The notes under the pieces are model-generated. The model searched no databases. It saw nothing but the letters and a program-made list of their open reading frames with translations, and had not been told where the DNA came from. DNA of 64,000 nt from Phytohabitans sp037414955 (GTDB lineage: Bacteria > Actinomycetota > Actinomycetes > Mycobacteriales > Micromonosporaceae): positions 1 to 64,000 of the forward strand of contig JBBEWH010000179.1 in the NCBI GenBank assembly GCA_037414955.1, written 5' to 3'. The translations under genes and the position numbers were made by a program. Position 1 is the first letter of the stretch. Each line of letters starts with the position of its first letter. Below are positions 35,250 through 43,004 of the stretch, piece by piece.

Positions 35250-35275
35250 CCGGGGGCACGTCACAGACTGCAAAA
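35250..35275. other. Putative attachment-site repeat (distal copy)
   Basis: CCGGGGGCACGTCACAGA then CTGCAAAA equals the tRNA-proximal copy at 10879-10905 except for one missing T. The 9 leading bases are those of the tRNA 3' end, but no tRNA body stands before them. A terminator-like hairpin follows at about 93 bases, as at the tRNA (91 bases). Together the copies delimit 24.4 kb. Confidence 0.6.
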
Positions 35276-35342
35276 CTCAGCGTGATCGATCGCCGACTGA
35301 CGGTCGAAGCAAGCTATCAGGTGACCTAGAGACACCTGCCAG

Positions 35343-35371
35343 ACAAGGCCTCGGCATCGCCGAGGCCTTGT
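35343..35371. terminator. Putative terminator hairpin
   Basis: Perfect 13-bp stem ACAAGGCCTCGGC / GCCGAGGCCTTGT with a 3-base loop ATC, then TCC. It stands beyond the stop of the minus-strand PLP enzyme gene and beyond the distal att-like copy, so it could serve either strand. Confidence 0.7.
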
Positions 35372-35475
35372 CCATATCGTCGTTGAACATGCTTGAACAT
35401 CCGGATCTGCGGCCCGCCCGACGGCGACGACCTGGCGGGTCGAACCCGCCACGCGCAACGGGCTTGGCCTGCGGC

Positions 35476-36528
35476 TTACCAGGTCGCCGTCGGCGCAGTA
35501 GATGGCGCTGCGACCGCGGGTGGGTGATCGCGGTCTACGGCCGGCGCTGTGCGCAGCCAACGGTTGTAGTGGCCGATGAACAACTCGGGGTATCCGCCAG
35601 TGTGCAGGAAAACCACGGGTCCCTCTGGTAGCCGTCCACCGATGGCGTGCGCGAGGAGGCTGGCCATCGCCTTGGCGGTGTAGACGGGTTCGAGGAGCAG
35701 ACCTTCGGTACGTGCGGCTAGTTCCAGGGCGTGACGCCCGGCCGGGGTCGGCTGACCGTAACCGCCGCCGATCTGCCCGCGGTCCAGGCGTGCAGAGCCC
35801 GTCGGCGCGGGCAGTCCGGCTGCGCCTGCGGCATCGGCGGCCATCCGTGGCACCGCGTCGAGCAGGTCGGGTCGATTACCGGTGTCCACGCCGAGGACCA
35901 GCCGGTGGTCGCCAAGGCCGGCGACCAGCCCGGCATGCGTTCCACCGGAGGCGTCCGCCGTTATGACCAGCGCGAGGTCCGGTAGCTGGCGGCGTAGTTC
36001 GACGGCGGCGGTGACGTAACCGAGGTCGCCCGCCAGCGACGCACCACCCACCGGGAGCACGTACGGGCGGGAGCCGTCCTGCCGAGCGATATCTGCCGCC
36101 TCGGTGATTGCGGCGTTGAGCCCGGCGTAGTCCACTCTCCCGGCCCACCGCACCTGCACGCCAAGCAACTCGCTCAGCAGCAGATTGCCCTCCCACGTGC
36201 TGGGCTCGGTACCAGTGAGCACCGCGACGCAGCCCAGGCCCAGCCGGGCAGCCGCAGCCGCGGTCATCCGCACGTGGTTGCTCTGCGCCGCGCCTCCGGT
36301 GACCAGGGTGTCCGCGCCAGCGGCGAGTGCCTCCGCTGCGGAGTACTCCAACTTGCGGGCCTTGTTGCCGCCGAGCGCCAGCCCGGTGAGATCGTCCCGT
36401 TTGACCCACAGCCGCCCAGGCGGCAGACCTAACCGCTCGCCGAGGCGGTCCATCGGCTGAAGTGGGGTGGGCAGCGCGGCCAGCGCCACCCGCTCAACCG
36501 TCACCTCCACCATGTTCGGGTTCATCAT
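35476..36528 (-). CDS. D-cysteine desulfhydrase / ACC deaminase-family PLP enzyme
   Basis: From ATG 36528 (350 residues). The PLP lysine lies in LTGLALGGNKARKLEY, preceded by LWVKRDDLTG; the phosphate-binding and substrate region is LVTGGAAQSNHVRMTAAAAA. VVFLHTGGYPELF near the end is typical of the family. Members either split D-cysteine to pyruvate, sulfide and ammonia or deaminate 1-aminocyclopropane-1-carboxylate; the two cannot be told apart with confidence here. It acts in the cytoplasm. It is divergent from the remnants of an XRE-cupin regulator, with a perfect palindrome between them. The C-terminal tail after GHYNRWLRT is proline-alanine rich and probably disordered. Confidence 0.85.
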   Translation of the reverse strand: MMNPNMVEVTVERVALAALPTPLQPMDRLGERLGLPPGRLWVKRDDLTGLALGGNKARKLEYSAAEALAAGADTLVTGGAAQSNHVRMTAAAAARLGLGCVAVLTGTEPSTWEGNLLLSELLGVQVRWAGRVDYAGLNAAITEAADIARQDGSRPYVLPVGGASLAGDLGYVTAAVELRRQLPDLALVITADASGGTHAGLVAGLGDHRLVLGVDTGNRPDLLDAVPRMAADAAGAAGLPAPTGSARLDRGQIGGGYGQPTPAGRHALELAARTEGLLLEPVYTAKAMASLLAHAIGGRLPEGPVVFLHTGGYPELFIGHYNRWLRTAPAVDRDHPPAVAAPSTAPTATW

Positions 36529-36563
36529 GACTCGCTCCGTCCGTCTGCCAGCGGTAGGCGGTT

Positions 36564-36591
36564 CCACTATAGTGGATTTCCGTTATAGTGG
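36564..36591. promoter_or_regulatory. Operator palindrome CCACTATAGTGG plus half-site
   Basis: Perfect 12-bp palindrome at 36564-36575 and TATAGTGGA at 36583-36591, between the divergent starts of the PLP enzyme and the XRE-cupin remnant. The TATAGTG core could also supply -10 elements. Its likely binder is the adjacent, now broken, regulator. Confidence 0.6.
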
Positions 36592-36611
36592 AGGAGTGAT
36601 CTTGGTTTCGC

Positions 36612-37215
36612 TTGACACCGGCCGCGATTGGCCGCCGACTGCGCGACGAACGCCGCCGGCGGGGCTTCACGCTGGAGGGGTTAGCCACCGCGAGCGGGGT
36701 CAGCCGCAGCATGCTGTCGGAGGTGGAGCGCGGCAGCCGGGTCCCGACGGTGCTCGGTGGTGTTGCGGCGCGATGAGCAGGACGTGGCCCGGGACGCGTC
36801 CGGCTGGGAGCGGCGTGTGCTCAGCCCGGTGCTTCCCGGCGTGGAGTTCGAGTTCATGCGCGCCACCATCGGTGCGGGTGTCGACGCGGGCGTCTTCCAG
36901 CCGCACGGTCCCGGATCCCGGGAGTACCTGGCGGTGGAAGCGGGCACGTTGCGCTTGTCGCTGGACGGCGACGAGGTGGAGTTGCACGCGGGCGACAGCG
37001 TCTTCTACGCCGGGGACTGCCACCACGAGCCCAACACCCCGCCTGGCGCGTCCTGCATAGGTGTCCATATCCAGCGGCAGACGAACATGCGGCGACGGCG
37101 GGGCGGTGCTACGACGTCATTGCGGGTCGGACGGGCTGGGCGGACTGACGCCCGGCATGTACCCGCTAGGCCGGCTGTCGACGCTCTCCGAAAATTTGGC
37201 CACGAGCGCTCGTAG
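36612..37215 (+). pseudogene. XRE-cupin transcriptional regulator, broken by deletion and frameshift
   Basis: The first frame (from about 36612) gives AAIGRRLRDERRRRGFTLEG, then LATASGVSRSMLSEVERGSR, a complete XRE HTH, and stops at 36771. A second frame from GTG 36757 gives VVLRRDEQDVARDASGWERR, then VLSPVLPGVEFEFMRATIGA and YLAVEAGTLRLSLDGDEVEL, a cupin domain. In intact homologues some 30-40 residues join the two; here they are gone and the frames do not match. The final part past about 37068 is also unlike a cupin end. The regulator is probably inactive, which would leave the divergent PLP enzyme without its local control. Confidence 0.75.
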
Positions 37216-37330
37216 AAAGTCGAGCCTGGCACTACAAATCGTCGTCGGATTAGTGCCGGCGAGTTACGAACCACGGCGCGGTGAGGCCCAGGGCTGCTCC
37301 GCTTGCTGTCGGATGGCAAGCTCGGGTCCC

Positions 37331-37951
37331 GTGACCGATGATCTCGCGAAGGACTACCTGCACGGCCAGCTCAGGCGGGCACGTCAAGCGCTGGTCTGGA
37401 AGCTCGAGGGCCTGTCCGAGTACGACGTCCGGCGTCCTCTGACAGCGACGGGAACCAACCTTCTTGGCCTGGTGAAGCACTTGGCGACGGTGGAGGCCTG
37501 GTATTTCGGCGAGGTCTTCGGCCGCTCGTTCCCGGTGCCGCTGGGGCGATGGCAGGACGCGGACGGCAGCGACCTGTGGGTGACCCCGGACGAGACTCGC
37601 GAACAGATCATCGACTTCTATCAGCGTGCCTGGGGGCATGCGGACGCGACGATCAAGGAGCTTCCCATCGACGCGCCTGGCCACGTGCCGTGGTGGTCAC
37701 GCCCTGATGTGAAGCTGTTCAACATCATGGTCCACGTCCTTCAGGAGACCGCCCGGCATGCCGGACAGGCCGACATCTTGCGGGAGCAGATCGACGGCCG
37801 GACCGGGGTGGCGGCTGAGTACGAGGAGCAGATCGACACGGCGGCCCGCGAGGCGCATCGGGCGAAGATCGAGCGGGCTGCGCAGGAAGCAGCCGACGGC
37901 TCGCGTCATGCCGACCAGCCCGACACGCATCGCGCGGTGGGGACGCTGTGA
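37331..37951 (+). CDS. DinB-family protein (DUF664-like)
   Basis: GTG 37331 gives 206 residues. The four-helix DinB pattern is clear: LHGQLRRARQALVWKLEGLS, then TGTNLLGLVKHLATVEAWYF (first metal histidine) and MVHVLQETARHAGQADILRE (the other two histidines). Proteins of this fold bind a divalent metal through three histidines; many are thiol S-transferases using mycothiol or bacillithiol, others have no known role. This one is probably a mycothiol-dependent or unknown enzyme in the cytoplasm. It ends 28 bases before mraY on the same strand. A frame open upstream to 37061 does not look coding. Confidence 0.8.
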   Translation: MTDDLAKDYLHGQLRRARQALVWKLEGLSEYDVRRPLTATGTNLLGLVKHLATVEAWYFGEVFGRSFPVPLGRWQDADGSDLWVTPDETREQIIDFYQRAWGHADATIKELPIDAPGHVPWWSRPDVKLFNIMVHVLQETARHAGQADILREQIDGRTGVAAEYEEQIDTAAREAHRAKIERAAQEAADGSRHADQPDTHRAVGTL

Positions 37952-37979
37952 GAATTCCGGATCTTGTGGAGGCTCGCCC

Positions 37980-39083
37980 GTGAGGGCGGTCATCGTCGCG
38001 GCCGCGGTCGCGTTCATCATTTCCCTGTTCGGCACGCCAGTGGCGATACGCGTCTTCACCGCGCTCAAGGCCGGCCAGCCGATTCGATCCATCGGGCTCG
38101 CCAGTAACCAGGGCAAGAAGGGCACGCCCACGATGGGTGGCGTCGTCTTCATCGTGGCGACCGTCTTCGCCTACGTCGCCGGGCACATCGCCCTGACCAC
38201 CCTGCCCGAACGGCAGATCGCGCAGGAAGGGCCGACAATGACGGCCCTCGTCCTGCTCGGGCTGTTCGTCTTCTGCGGCGCGGTCGGCTTCCTCGACGAC
38301 TTCCTCAAGGTGCGCCGGCGCAACTCCGACGGACTGTCCGCCAAAGGCAAGCTGCTCGGCCAGGCGATCGTCGGCGGCGGGTTCGGCGTCGCCGCGCTCT
38401 ATGTGGCCAGCACCAATGGCCAGACCGTGGCCAGCGAGCACATCTCGCTCATCCGCGATATCAGCTGGCTTAACGTCGGCAAGGTCGGCTCGGTGATCGT
38501 GTTCGTCTTCGTGATCACGGCGATGTCGAACGGTGTGAACCTCACCGACGGCCTCGACGGCCTGGCCACCGGCGCGTCGGTGCTGGTGCTCGGCGCGTAC
38601 GCGCTGATCGGCTTCTGGCAGTACCGGCACTGGTGTGGTGACACCGATTACGCCCGCGTGAACGACTACTGCTACCAGGTCCGGGATCCCTTGGAGCTCG
38701 CCATGATCGCGGCGGCGGCGGCCGCCGCCTGCGTGGGCTTCCTGTGGTGGAACACGTCCCCGGCGCGGATCTTCATGGGTGATGTGGGCTCGCTCGGGCT
38801 GGGTGGCCTGATCGGCGGGCTCGCGGTGGCAACCCGCACCACGCTGCTTTCGATCATGATTGGCGGGCTCTTTGTCATCATCACGACGACCTGGGTGATC
38901 CAGATCGTCTCGTTCCGGACCACCGGTAGGCGTGTCTTCCGGATGGTGCCGTTGCACCACCACTTCGAGCTGGCCGGGTGGAGCGAGGTCAATATTGTGG
39001 TCCGGTTTTGGATCGTGGCCGGCGTCTGCGTGGCGGTTGGCCTGGGCCTGTTCTACTCGGAGTTTCTGGCGGTCGTTGGATGA
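37980..39083 (+). CDS. mraY: Phospho-N-acetylmuramoyl-pentapeptide transferase, outside a dcw cluster
   Basis: GTG 37980 behind GGAGG gives 367 residues, full length for MraY, with about ten membrane segments. All key sites are intact: DD in VGFLDDFLKVRRRNSDGLSA (106-107), NGVNLTDGLDGLATG with D190 and D193, FMGDVGSLGLGG with D268, and the HHH motif in VPLHHHFELAGW (326-328). It joins UDP-MurNAc-pentapeptide to undecaprenyl phosphate to form lipid I at the inner face of the membrane. None of murE, murF, murD, ftsW or murG is near, so it is either a second copy or a relocated gene. DinB precedes it and recombinase remnants follow. Confidence 0.95.
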   Translation: MRAVIVAAAVAFIISLFGTPVAIRVFTALKAGQPIRSIGLASNQGKKGTPTMGGVVFIVATVFAYVAGHIALTTLPERQIAQEGPTMTALVLLGLFVFCGAVGFLDDFLKVRRRNSDGLSAKGKLLGQAIVGGGFGVAALYVASTNGQTVASEHISLIRDISWLNVGKVGSVIVFVFVITAMSNGVNLTDGLDGLATGASVLVLGAYALIGFWQYRHWCGDTDYARVNDYCYQVRDPLELAMIAAAAAAACVGFLWWNTSPARIFMGDVGSLGLGGLIGGLAVATRTTLLSIMIGGLFVIITTTWVIQIVSFRTTGRRVFRMVPLHHHFELAGWSEVNIVVRFWIVAGVCVAVGLGLFYSEFLAVVG

Positions 39084-39089
39084 AAGCCA

Positions 39090-39240
39090 CGCGACACGCC
39101 TGTGTCGTGCCGCCGACGGTGATCTGCCGGGGCAAGCCCAGTTCCCCCGTGGTGTGCAGCCACAGGTTTCCAGTGTTGGTGTGGAACGCGACGGTGTATT
39201 CGGCGCCGCCCGGTGCCGGGGTGATGGGACAGGGCTGGTG
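39090..39240 (-). pseudogene. Fragment of a secreted protein tail repeat
   Basis: The minus frame reads TPAPGGAEYTVAFHTNTGNL, then WLHTTGELGLPRQITVGGT. The motif YxVAFxxNTGNLW is the repeat unit in C-terminal regions of many secreted actinomycete hydrolases. Only one unit remains and it overlaps no intact gene. It converges on the end of mraY. Confidence 0.45.
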
Positions 39241-39269
39241 CCGATCTGCATCTTCAGGTTCGTGTTCGG

Positions 39270-39431
39270 CCCGCCGTCGCCGGAGGGCGGCTCCCTGCCG
39301 CAATCCTCGCTCGCATGCTCGGCATCCACATCACAGTCGCCGTCGCCTGGCAACAGGCCGCGTGCGGCGACTGGACCACCTACGCCGCCGACGTCAGCCG
39401 CCGTCCAGACCAGCACGAAAACGACACCTGA
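39270..39431 (+). pseudogene. C-terminal fragment of a site-specific recombinase
   Basis: The frame LPAAILARMLGIHITVAVAW, then QQAACGDWTTYAADVSRR, ending at TGA 39429-39431, resembles the C-terminal helix-turn-helix-like end of a group of actinomycete tyrosine recombinases, as I remember it. The catalytic part is missing upstream. With the second recombinase remnant at 40.6 kb it suggests past integration here. Confidence 0.45.
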
Positions 39432-39588
39432 CCGCGCGAACCGCTGACGTGCCCCGTTACGAGCATCCTCCAACGGACGTCCTCATCTGGCCGATGAGCG
39501 GATGGTTGGCTACCTGGACGATCATGGTTGCCATCACCTTCTGATGCGAGGCGGGGAACGCCGAGGGGTGCGGCGGATAGGCTACGGC

Positions 39589-40308
39589 ATGATCATCAAC
39601 AAGGCGCCCGAACCGATCAAGGGGGTCATCTTTGACTTCCACGCCACGCTGGTTGAGGGCGGCGACGCCCGTCGTTGGATCGACGCCGCTCTACGCCGCC
39701 TGGCCGAGGCCGGGGGCGCGGAGCCGGATCTGAGCGCCGACCAGATCACGGGCCTGGGTGAGCATCTTGACCAGATCTGGCAGCACGCCCACACGATCGA
39801 CCCCAGAAGCGAGCGCGATCTCAGCCAGGATCGCCATTGGGACGTCTTCAACAGGACGGTCGCGCGGTATCCCGGCATCAAACCCGATCTGATCGCCGCA
39901 CTGTACGCAGTGATGCCGGATCAGTGGGTGCCCTTCATCGACACCCTCCCTGTCCTTCGAGAACTGAAGTCGCGCGGCGTCAGAATCGTGGTGCTGTCCA
40001 ATATTGGGCTGGACATTCGTCCGCTCCTCGATCGGGTCGGTGCCAGTGGTCTACTCGACGGTGTAGTGCTGTCCTTCGAGGTGGGTCTGGTGAAGCCCGA
40101 CCCGGCGATCTATGCCCGCGCGCTGGAACTGCTTGACGTTCCGGGCAGCCAAACCTTGATGGTCGGCGACAGCCCCAGGGACGATGTCGGCGGAGTTTCT
40201 TTGAAGATCCGAACGTTGATCCTGCCTCGGACGGAAGGCCCGGTGCACGGCCTGGGCACGGTTCTACAGATGGTCGGGAACGGCACAGGCAATCCGGCGC
40301 TCTCATGA
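39589..40308 (+). CDS. HAD-superfamily hydrolase
   Basis: ATG 39589 gives 239 residues. Motif I is GVIFDFHATLVEGG, motif II VVLSNIGLDIRP, motif III lysine in VGLVKPDPAIYARALELL and motif IV MVGDSPRDDVGG. Motif I has DxH instead of DxD: the nucleophile aspartate is present but the usual second aspartate, the general acid, is histidine. Such DFHxT forms are common in a set of actinomycete HADs, so loss of function need not follow. The cap between motifs I and II is helical (C1 type). The probable activity is phosphatase on a small metabolite. It stands alone between two recombinase remnants. Confidence 0.85.
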   Translation: MIINKAPEPIKGVIFDFHATLVEGGDARRWIDAALRRLAEAGGAEPDLSADQITGLGEHLDQIWQHAHTIDPRSERDLSQDRHWDVFNRTVARYPGIKPDLIAALYAVMPDQWVPFIDTLPVLRELKSRGVRIVVLSNIGLDIRPLLDRVGASGLLDGVVLSFEVGLVKPDPAIYARALELLDVPGSQTLMVGDSPRDDVGGVSLKIRTLILPRTEGPVHGLGTVLQMVGNGTGNPALS

Positions 40309-40555
40309 CGGCCACAGGCATGCCGAGACGTGCGCGGATCTCGCCGCGATCCGCTCGTTACAAAACGTCACGACGGGCCCGCTGGCGGACGCGGGGCGAT
40401 GCTTGCGGAGCGCGTACTTGTGGTCCACGAGCGCGACGAGGAGCGACGACCAGACGAGCGGTCGTGCGTGCCCGGTGAAGATTGGCCGGTGCCCGAACGA
40501 TCCGCGGTAGCCCATTCAGACCGTTCCAATATCCGACGTCACCATTACAGATCAG

Positions 40556-41038
40556 GTGACCCATCCCCAAGGGCCGCAGTCCGGGCCAGACGCTGCTGAG
40601 CACTACGACTCGCTCATAGCGGGGTCGGCGCGGTTGGAACTGACGGCCGGTGTGGTGCATCTTCGGCCGGAGGACGCGATGGTCGAGGCGATGCTGCGTG
40701 CCGGGCGGGCGCAGCAATTCGCCCAGGGCCTGCACGAAACTTCGATTCTGGACCGCGGGCTGCTGGCACGCCGGTTCCTAAACGTTCACGAACGAGTATC
40801 CGTGGCAGTGGACCCGCGGTTCGGATTACCCGATCATCCGACGCTGTTGCTGACCGAGCGGGGCGGCCGGCTCCAACCCGTGGAGATCAACGCACGGTTC
40901 GTGGCGTACCGGGACGCGTTGCGACTGCCGGTCTGTCGAGCTGCGGCCCCATTCCTTGCGGCACGCCTACGTGACGCTCCTGAGAGTGAGCCGACGCGTA
41001 GGGCGTGGCTGCTGCAGGCTGCTGTCGATTCTTGGTAG
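40556..41038 (+). pseudogene. Tyrosine recombinase (integrase) with internal deletion and frameshift
   Basis: The frame starts PEDAMVEAMLRAGRAQQFAQ, then GLHETSILDRGLLARRFLN, the N-terminal SAM-like DNA-binding part of actinomycete integrases. It then jumps to VDPRFGLPDHPTLLLTERGG and PVEINARFVAYRDALRLP, which in intact relatives lies some 200 residues later, just before the HxxR box. In the next frame (from about 40935) ELRPHSLRHAYVTLL follows, the catalytic box of tyrosine recombinases. So a large deletion plus a frameshift has destroyed the enzyme. No intact integrase is seen in the window. Confidence 0.7.
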
Positions 41039-41044
41039 AAGCAG

Positions 41045-41209
41045 TCATTGAGGGTGCCCGGGGTGCAGTGTTTTGGTCAGGTGGCGCAGCATGGTCCGCA
41101 GCCTGGCTGGGCTGGCGACGGTGCCGGGCAGGTCGCCGAGGTCGCGGCGGATCCGTGCGAACTCGGCGTCGACGCGTTTGGTGGCGCCTCCGCTTGAGTG
41201 TGGTCGTTG
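41045..41209 (-). pseudogene. Unidentified C-terminal fragment
   Basis: The minus frame SSGGATKRVDAEFARIRRDL, then GDLPGTVASPARLRTMLRHL, ending at TGA 41045-41047, looks coding but is short and has no clear start. I cannot name it. It abuts the integrase remnant. Confidence 0.25.
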
Positions 41210-41233
41210 GCCGGTTGGGCGCGCGCTTTCAGG

Positions 41234-42082
41234 TCAGGCGGCGTCGTGCAGGGCCTGGCGTAGTTGGGTGGCGTATGCCCTGGGGTGGGTGGTGTTGCCG
41301 TTGTGGCCGCCGGGGAACTCGGTCAGGTCGGTGCGAAGGAGCGTGGCGAGTTGTTGGGCGCAGCGGTAGTCGAAGACGGTGCGTGGGGTGGTTTGTCCGG
41401 CGGCCGGGATGATGCGGATGTTGGTAAGCGCGGCGATGTCCGCGGGGTTGAGGGTGTCTCGCGTGATCGCGGTGAAGTCGTGTCGGATGAAGACGTCGAA
41501 GTTGGCGATTCGTTGCGGTGTCATGGGTTGCGGGGTCAGGTCGGGCTCGGCGTCCTGGTTGGTGGGGTCGATGCCGAGAACGGCGGCGATCTGCGGGAGG
41601 GCGGCGGGCAGGCCGCCGTCGCGGTAGGTGCGTTGCAGGCCCTGCAGTTCGCGTTCGTGGTGGGCGCGTTCGGCCGGCGGTAGTAGCCATGGCGCGACGG
41701 GTTCGTGCGCGATGAGGGTGCTGATCTGGCCGGGGGGGCGGACGGCCAACTGGAGGCCGATGACGGCGCCGAGGCTGCAGCCGAGCATGAGGGCTGGCTT
41801 GTCGGTGAGGGTGGCCAGCAGGTGGTGCACGTCGTCGGCGTGTTCGGTCATGGTGCCCGGTCGTGACGGGTCGGTGAGGGTGCTGCGGGACAGGCCGCGG
41901 CGGTCATAGGTGACCACGGTGTGGTCGGCGGCGAGGTGGTCGACCAGGTCGGTGCTGCGGTTGGCGTCGCCTTCACCGCTTTGGCTGATCAGCAGCACCG
42001 GTCCGGTGCCGCGGACCTCGTAGTGAACGGTGGCGCCGGGGACCGGCAGGGTTCCGGTGGTGGCGGGTTGGGTGCTGGTCAT
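41234..42082 (-). CDS. Alpha/beta-fold hydrolase
   Basis: A 282-residue hydrolase. The start of the fold is PGATVHYEVRGTGPVLLIS, the oxyanion and nucleophile elements are SQSGEGD and MLGCSLGAVIGLQLA (serine in GCSLG), and the catalytic histidine is in FPGGHNGNTTHP near the end. LIAHEPVAPWLLPPAERAHH resembles the cap start of AB hydrolases near antibiotic-regulator pairs. No signal peptide; cytoplasmic. It is divergent from a MarR-type regulator with a clear palindrome in the 96 bases between starts, so it is probably controlled by that regulator. Substrate unknown. Confidence 0.87.
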   Translation of the reverse strand: MTSTQPATTGTLPVPGATVHYEVRGTGPVLLISQSGEGDANRSTDLVDHLAADHTVVTYDRRGLSRSTLTDPSRPGTMTEHADDVHHLLATLTDKPALMLGCSLGAVIGLQLAVRPPGQISTLIAHEPVAPWLLPPAERAHHERELQGLQRTYRDGGLPAALPQIAAVLGIDPTNQDAEPDLTPQPMTPQRIANFDVFIRHDFTAITRDTLNPADIAALTNIRIIPAAGQTTPRTVFDYRCAQQLATLLRTDLTEFPGGHNGNTTHPRAYATQLRQALHDAA

Positions 42083-42128
42083 CGAGTCCTCCGGGTTGGG
42101 TGGCTTGGAAGATCACGGTAATCCATCC

Positions 42129-42160
42129 GATCAGATGTATCTAGTGGGATGCATCTGATC
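42129..42160. promoter_or_regulatory. MarR-type operator palindrome
   Basis: GATCAGATGTATC (42129-42141) and GATGCATCTGATC (42148-42160) form an inverted repeat with one mismatch and a 6-base spacer. A further half-site, CGATGTATTG, follows at 42161-42170. The core GATGYATC is itself palindromic. It lies midway between the divergent hydrolase and regulator genes. Confidence 0.65.
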
Positions 42161-42178
42161 CGATGTATTGTTGGTCAC

Positions 42179-42658
42179 GTGAACGGAATCGAGTTGTTCC
42201 TGCTCGGTCGGACGTTGATGAAGATCGGCGAGGAGGCCATCCCGACCGACGGTGTCGGGGCGTACTCCACCAGCCACCGGTCGGTGCTGATCGTGGCCAC
42301 TGACATCCGCGCGCACCCGGACAGCTCGGTGGGTGAGATCGCCGAGCGGACCGGGTTCCCGCAGAGCAAGGTGTCCGCCTGCATCGCCCGGCTCCGCGAG
42401 TCGGGCGCGATCGACACGGCGGCCGACCCTGGTGACCGGCGCCGGCTGCTGGTGCGGCCGGCGGCGCGGGTCTCCCCGCGCGTCGCGCGGGTCCGCTCGA
42501 CGCCGATCGACGCCGCCCTCGCCACCGCGCTGGGCACCGACGATCCGCGGCTGATCGCCGAGGTGGTGTCCGCCTTGGACACGCTCGCCCGGCACCTGAC
42601 ACCACAGGCGCTGGCCAGGCTCCGAACGGCGTCCGACTCCTCGCCGGGCACCGGCTGA
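42179..42658 (+). CDS. MarR-like winged-helix regulator
   Basis: GTG 42179 gives 159 residues; an ATG at 42149 lies within the operator and is unlikely. The core is SVLIVATDIRAHPDSSVGEI, then AERTGFPQSKVSACIARLRE, then GAIDTAADPGDRRRLLV, a winged helix with the DxGDRR wing typical of MarR. Flanking helices give the dimer. No Shine-Dalgarno is visible and a TATTGT lies about 13 bases upstream, so the message may be leaderless. It likely represses itself and the divergent hydrolase through the palindrome. Confidence 0.85.
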   Translation: MNGIELFLLGRTLMKIGEEAIPTDGVGAYSTSHRSVLIVATDIRAHPDSSVGEIAERTGFPQSKVSACIARLRESGAIDTAADPGDRRRLLVRPAARVSPRVARVRSTPIDAALATALGTDDPRLIAEVVSALDTLARHLTPQALARLRTASDSSPGTG

Positions 42659-43004
42659 TCGCCGGTGATTCGGGGGATTGTTCGTGGTCAGCAGTCGCCG
42701 GCGGCACCGCCGCAGCCAACGCCTGCACGACCGTACGCCACGACACCCGATGTGCAAGGCGCCCAGGGACGGTCGCGCATCCCACCCTGGACGGCCTGGC
42801 CGGTCCGGCCGTGTAGGCCGACGCGCGGACGGTTACCCTGCACGCAAACGTATAGGCGGGCAGTCGGAGAAACGCGCGATTTCGCTTATGTGGCCGGACG
42901 CAGGATCGCCTCTGGAACGACCTCCAACCCACCCCTGTCTAGCACTACCGCATATCGGTTTTCATCTGCCAACTGAGCTTGAAATCGCTGGATTTTGCGG
43001 GAAT
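42659..43004. other. Spacer without an intact gene
   Basis: About 350 bases. The minus frame near 42,700-42,800 reads RLAHRVSWRTVVQALAAAVP, which resembles the HTH of an IS21-like transposase, but it is too short to call. Nothing else seen. Confidence 0.3.

Larger units (their letters stand above)
34934..35475. other. Spacer with the distal att-like repeat
   Basis: No intact gene in 542 bases. It holds the repeat at 35250-35275 and a strong hairpin at 35343-35371. Around 35,100-35,200 the plus frame reads RGTNLRHSGDIYAQVGGRIA, which may be a coding remnant I cannot name. Confidence 0.4.

Noticed and set aside
10814..35275. A complete integrative element with its own integrase
   Set aside because: No intact integrase, relaxase, replication or transfer gene is visible between the repeats, so only a remnant or cargo island is claimed.
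37061..37330. N-terminal extension of the DinB protein
   Set aside because: The extra 90 residues are unlike DinB and overlap the end of the cupin remnant; a GTG at 37331 fits the family start.
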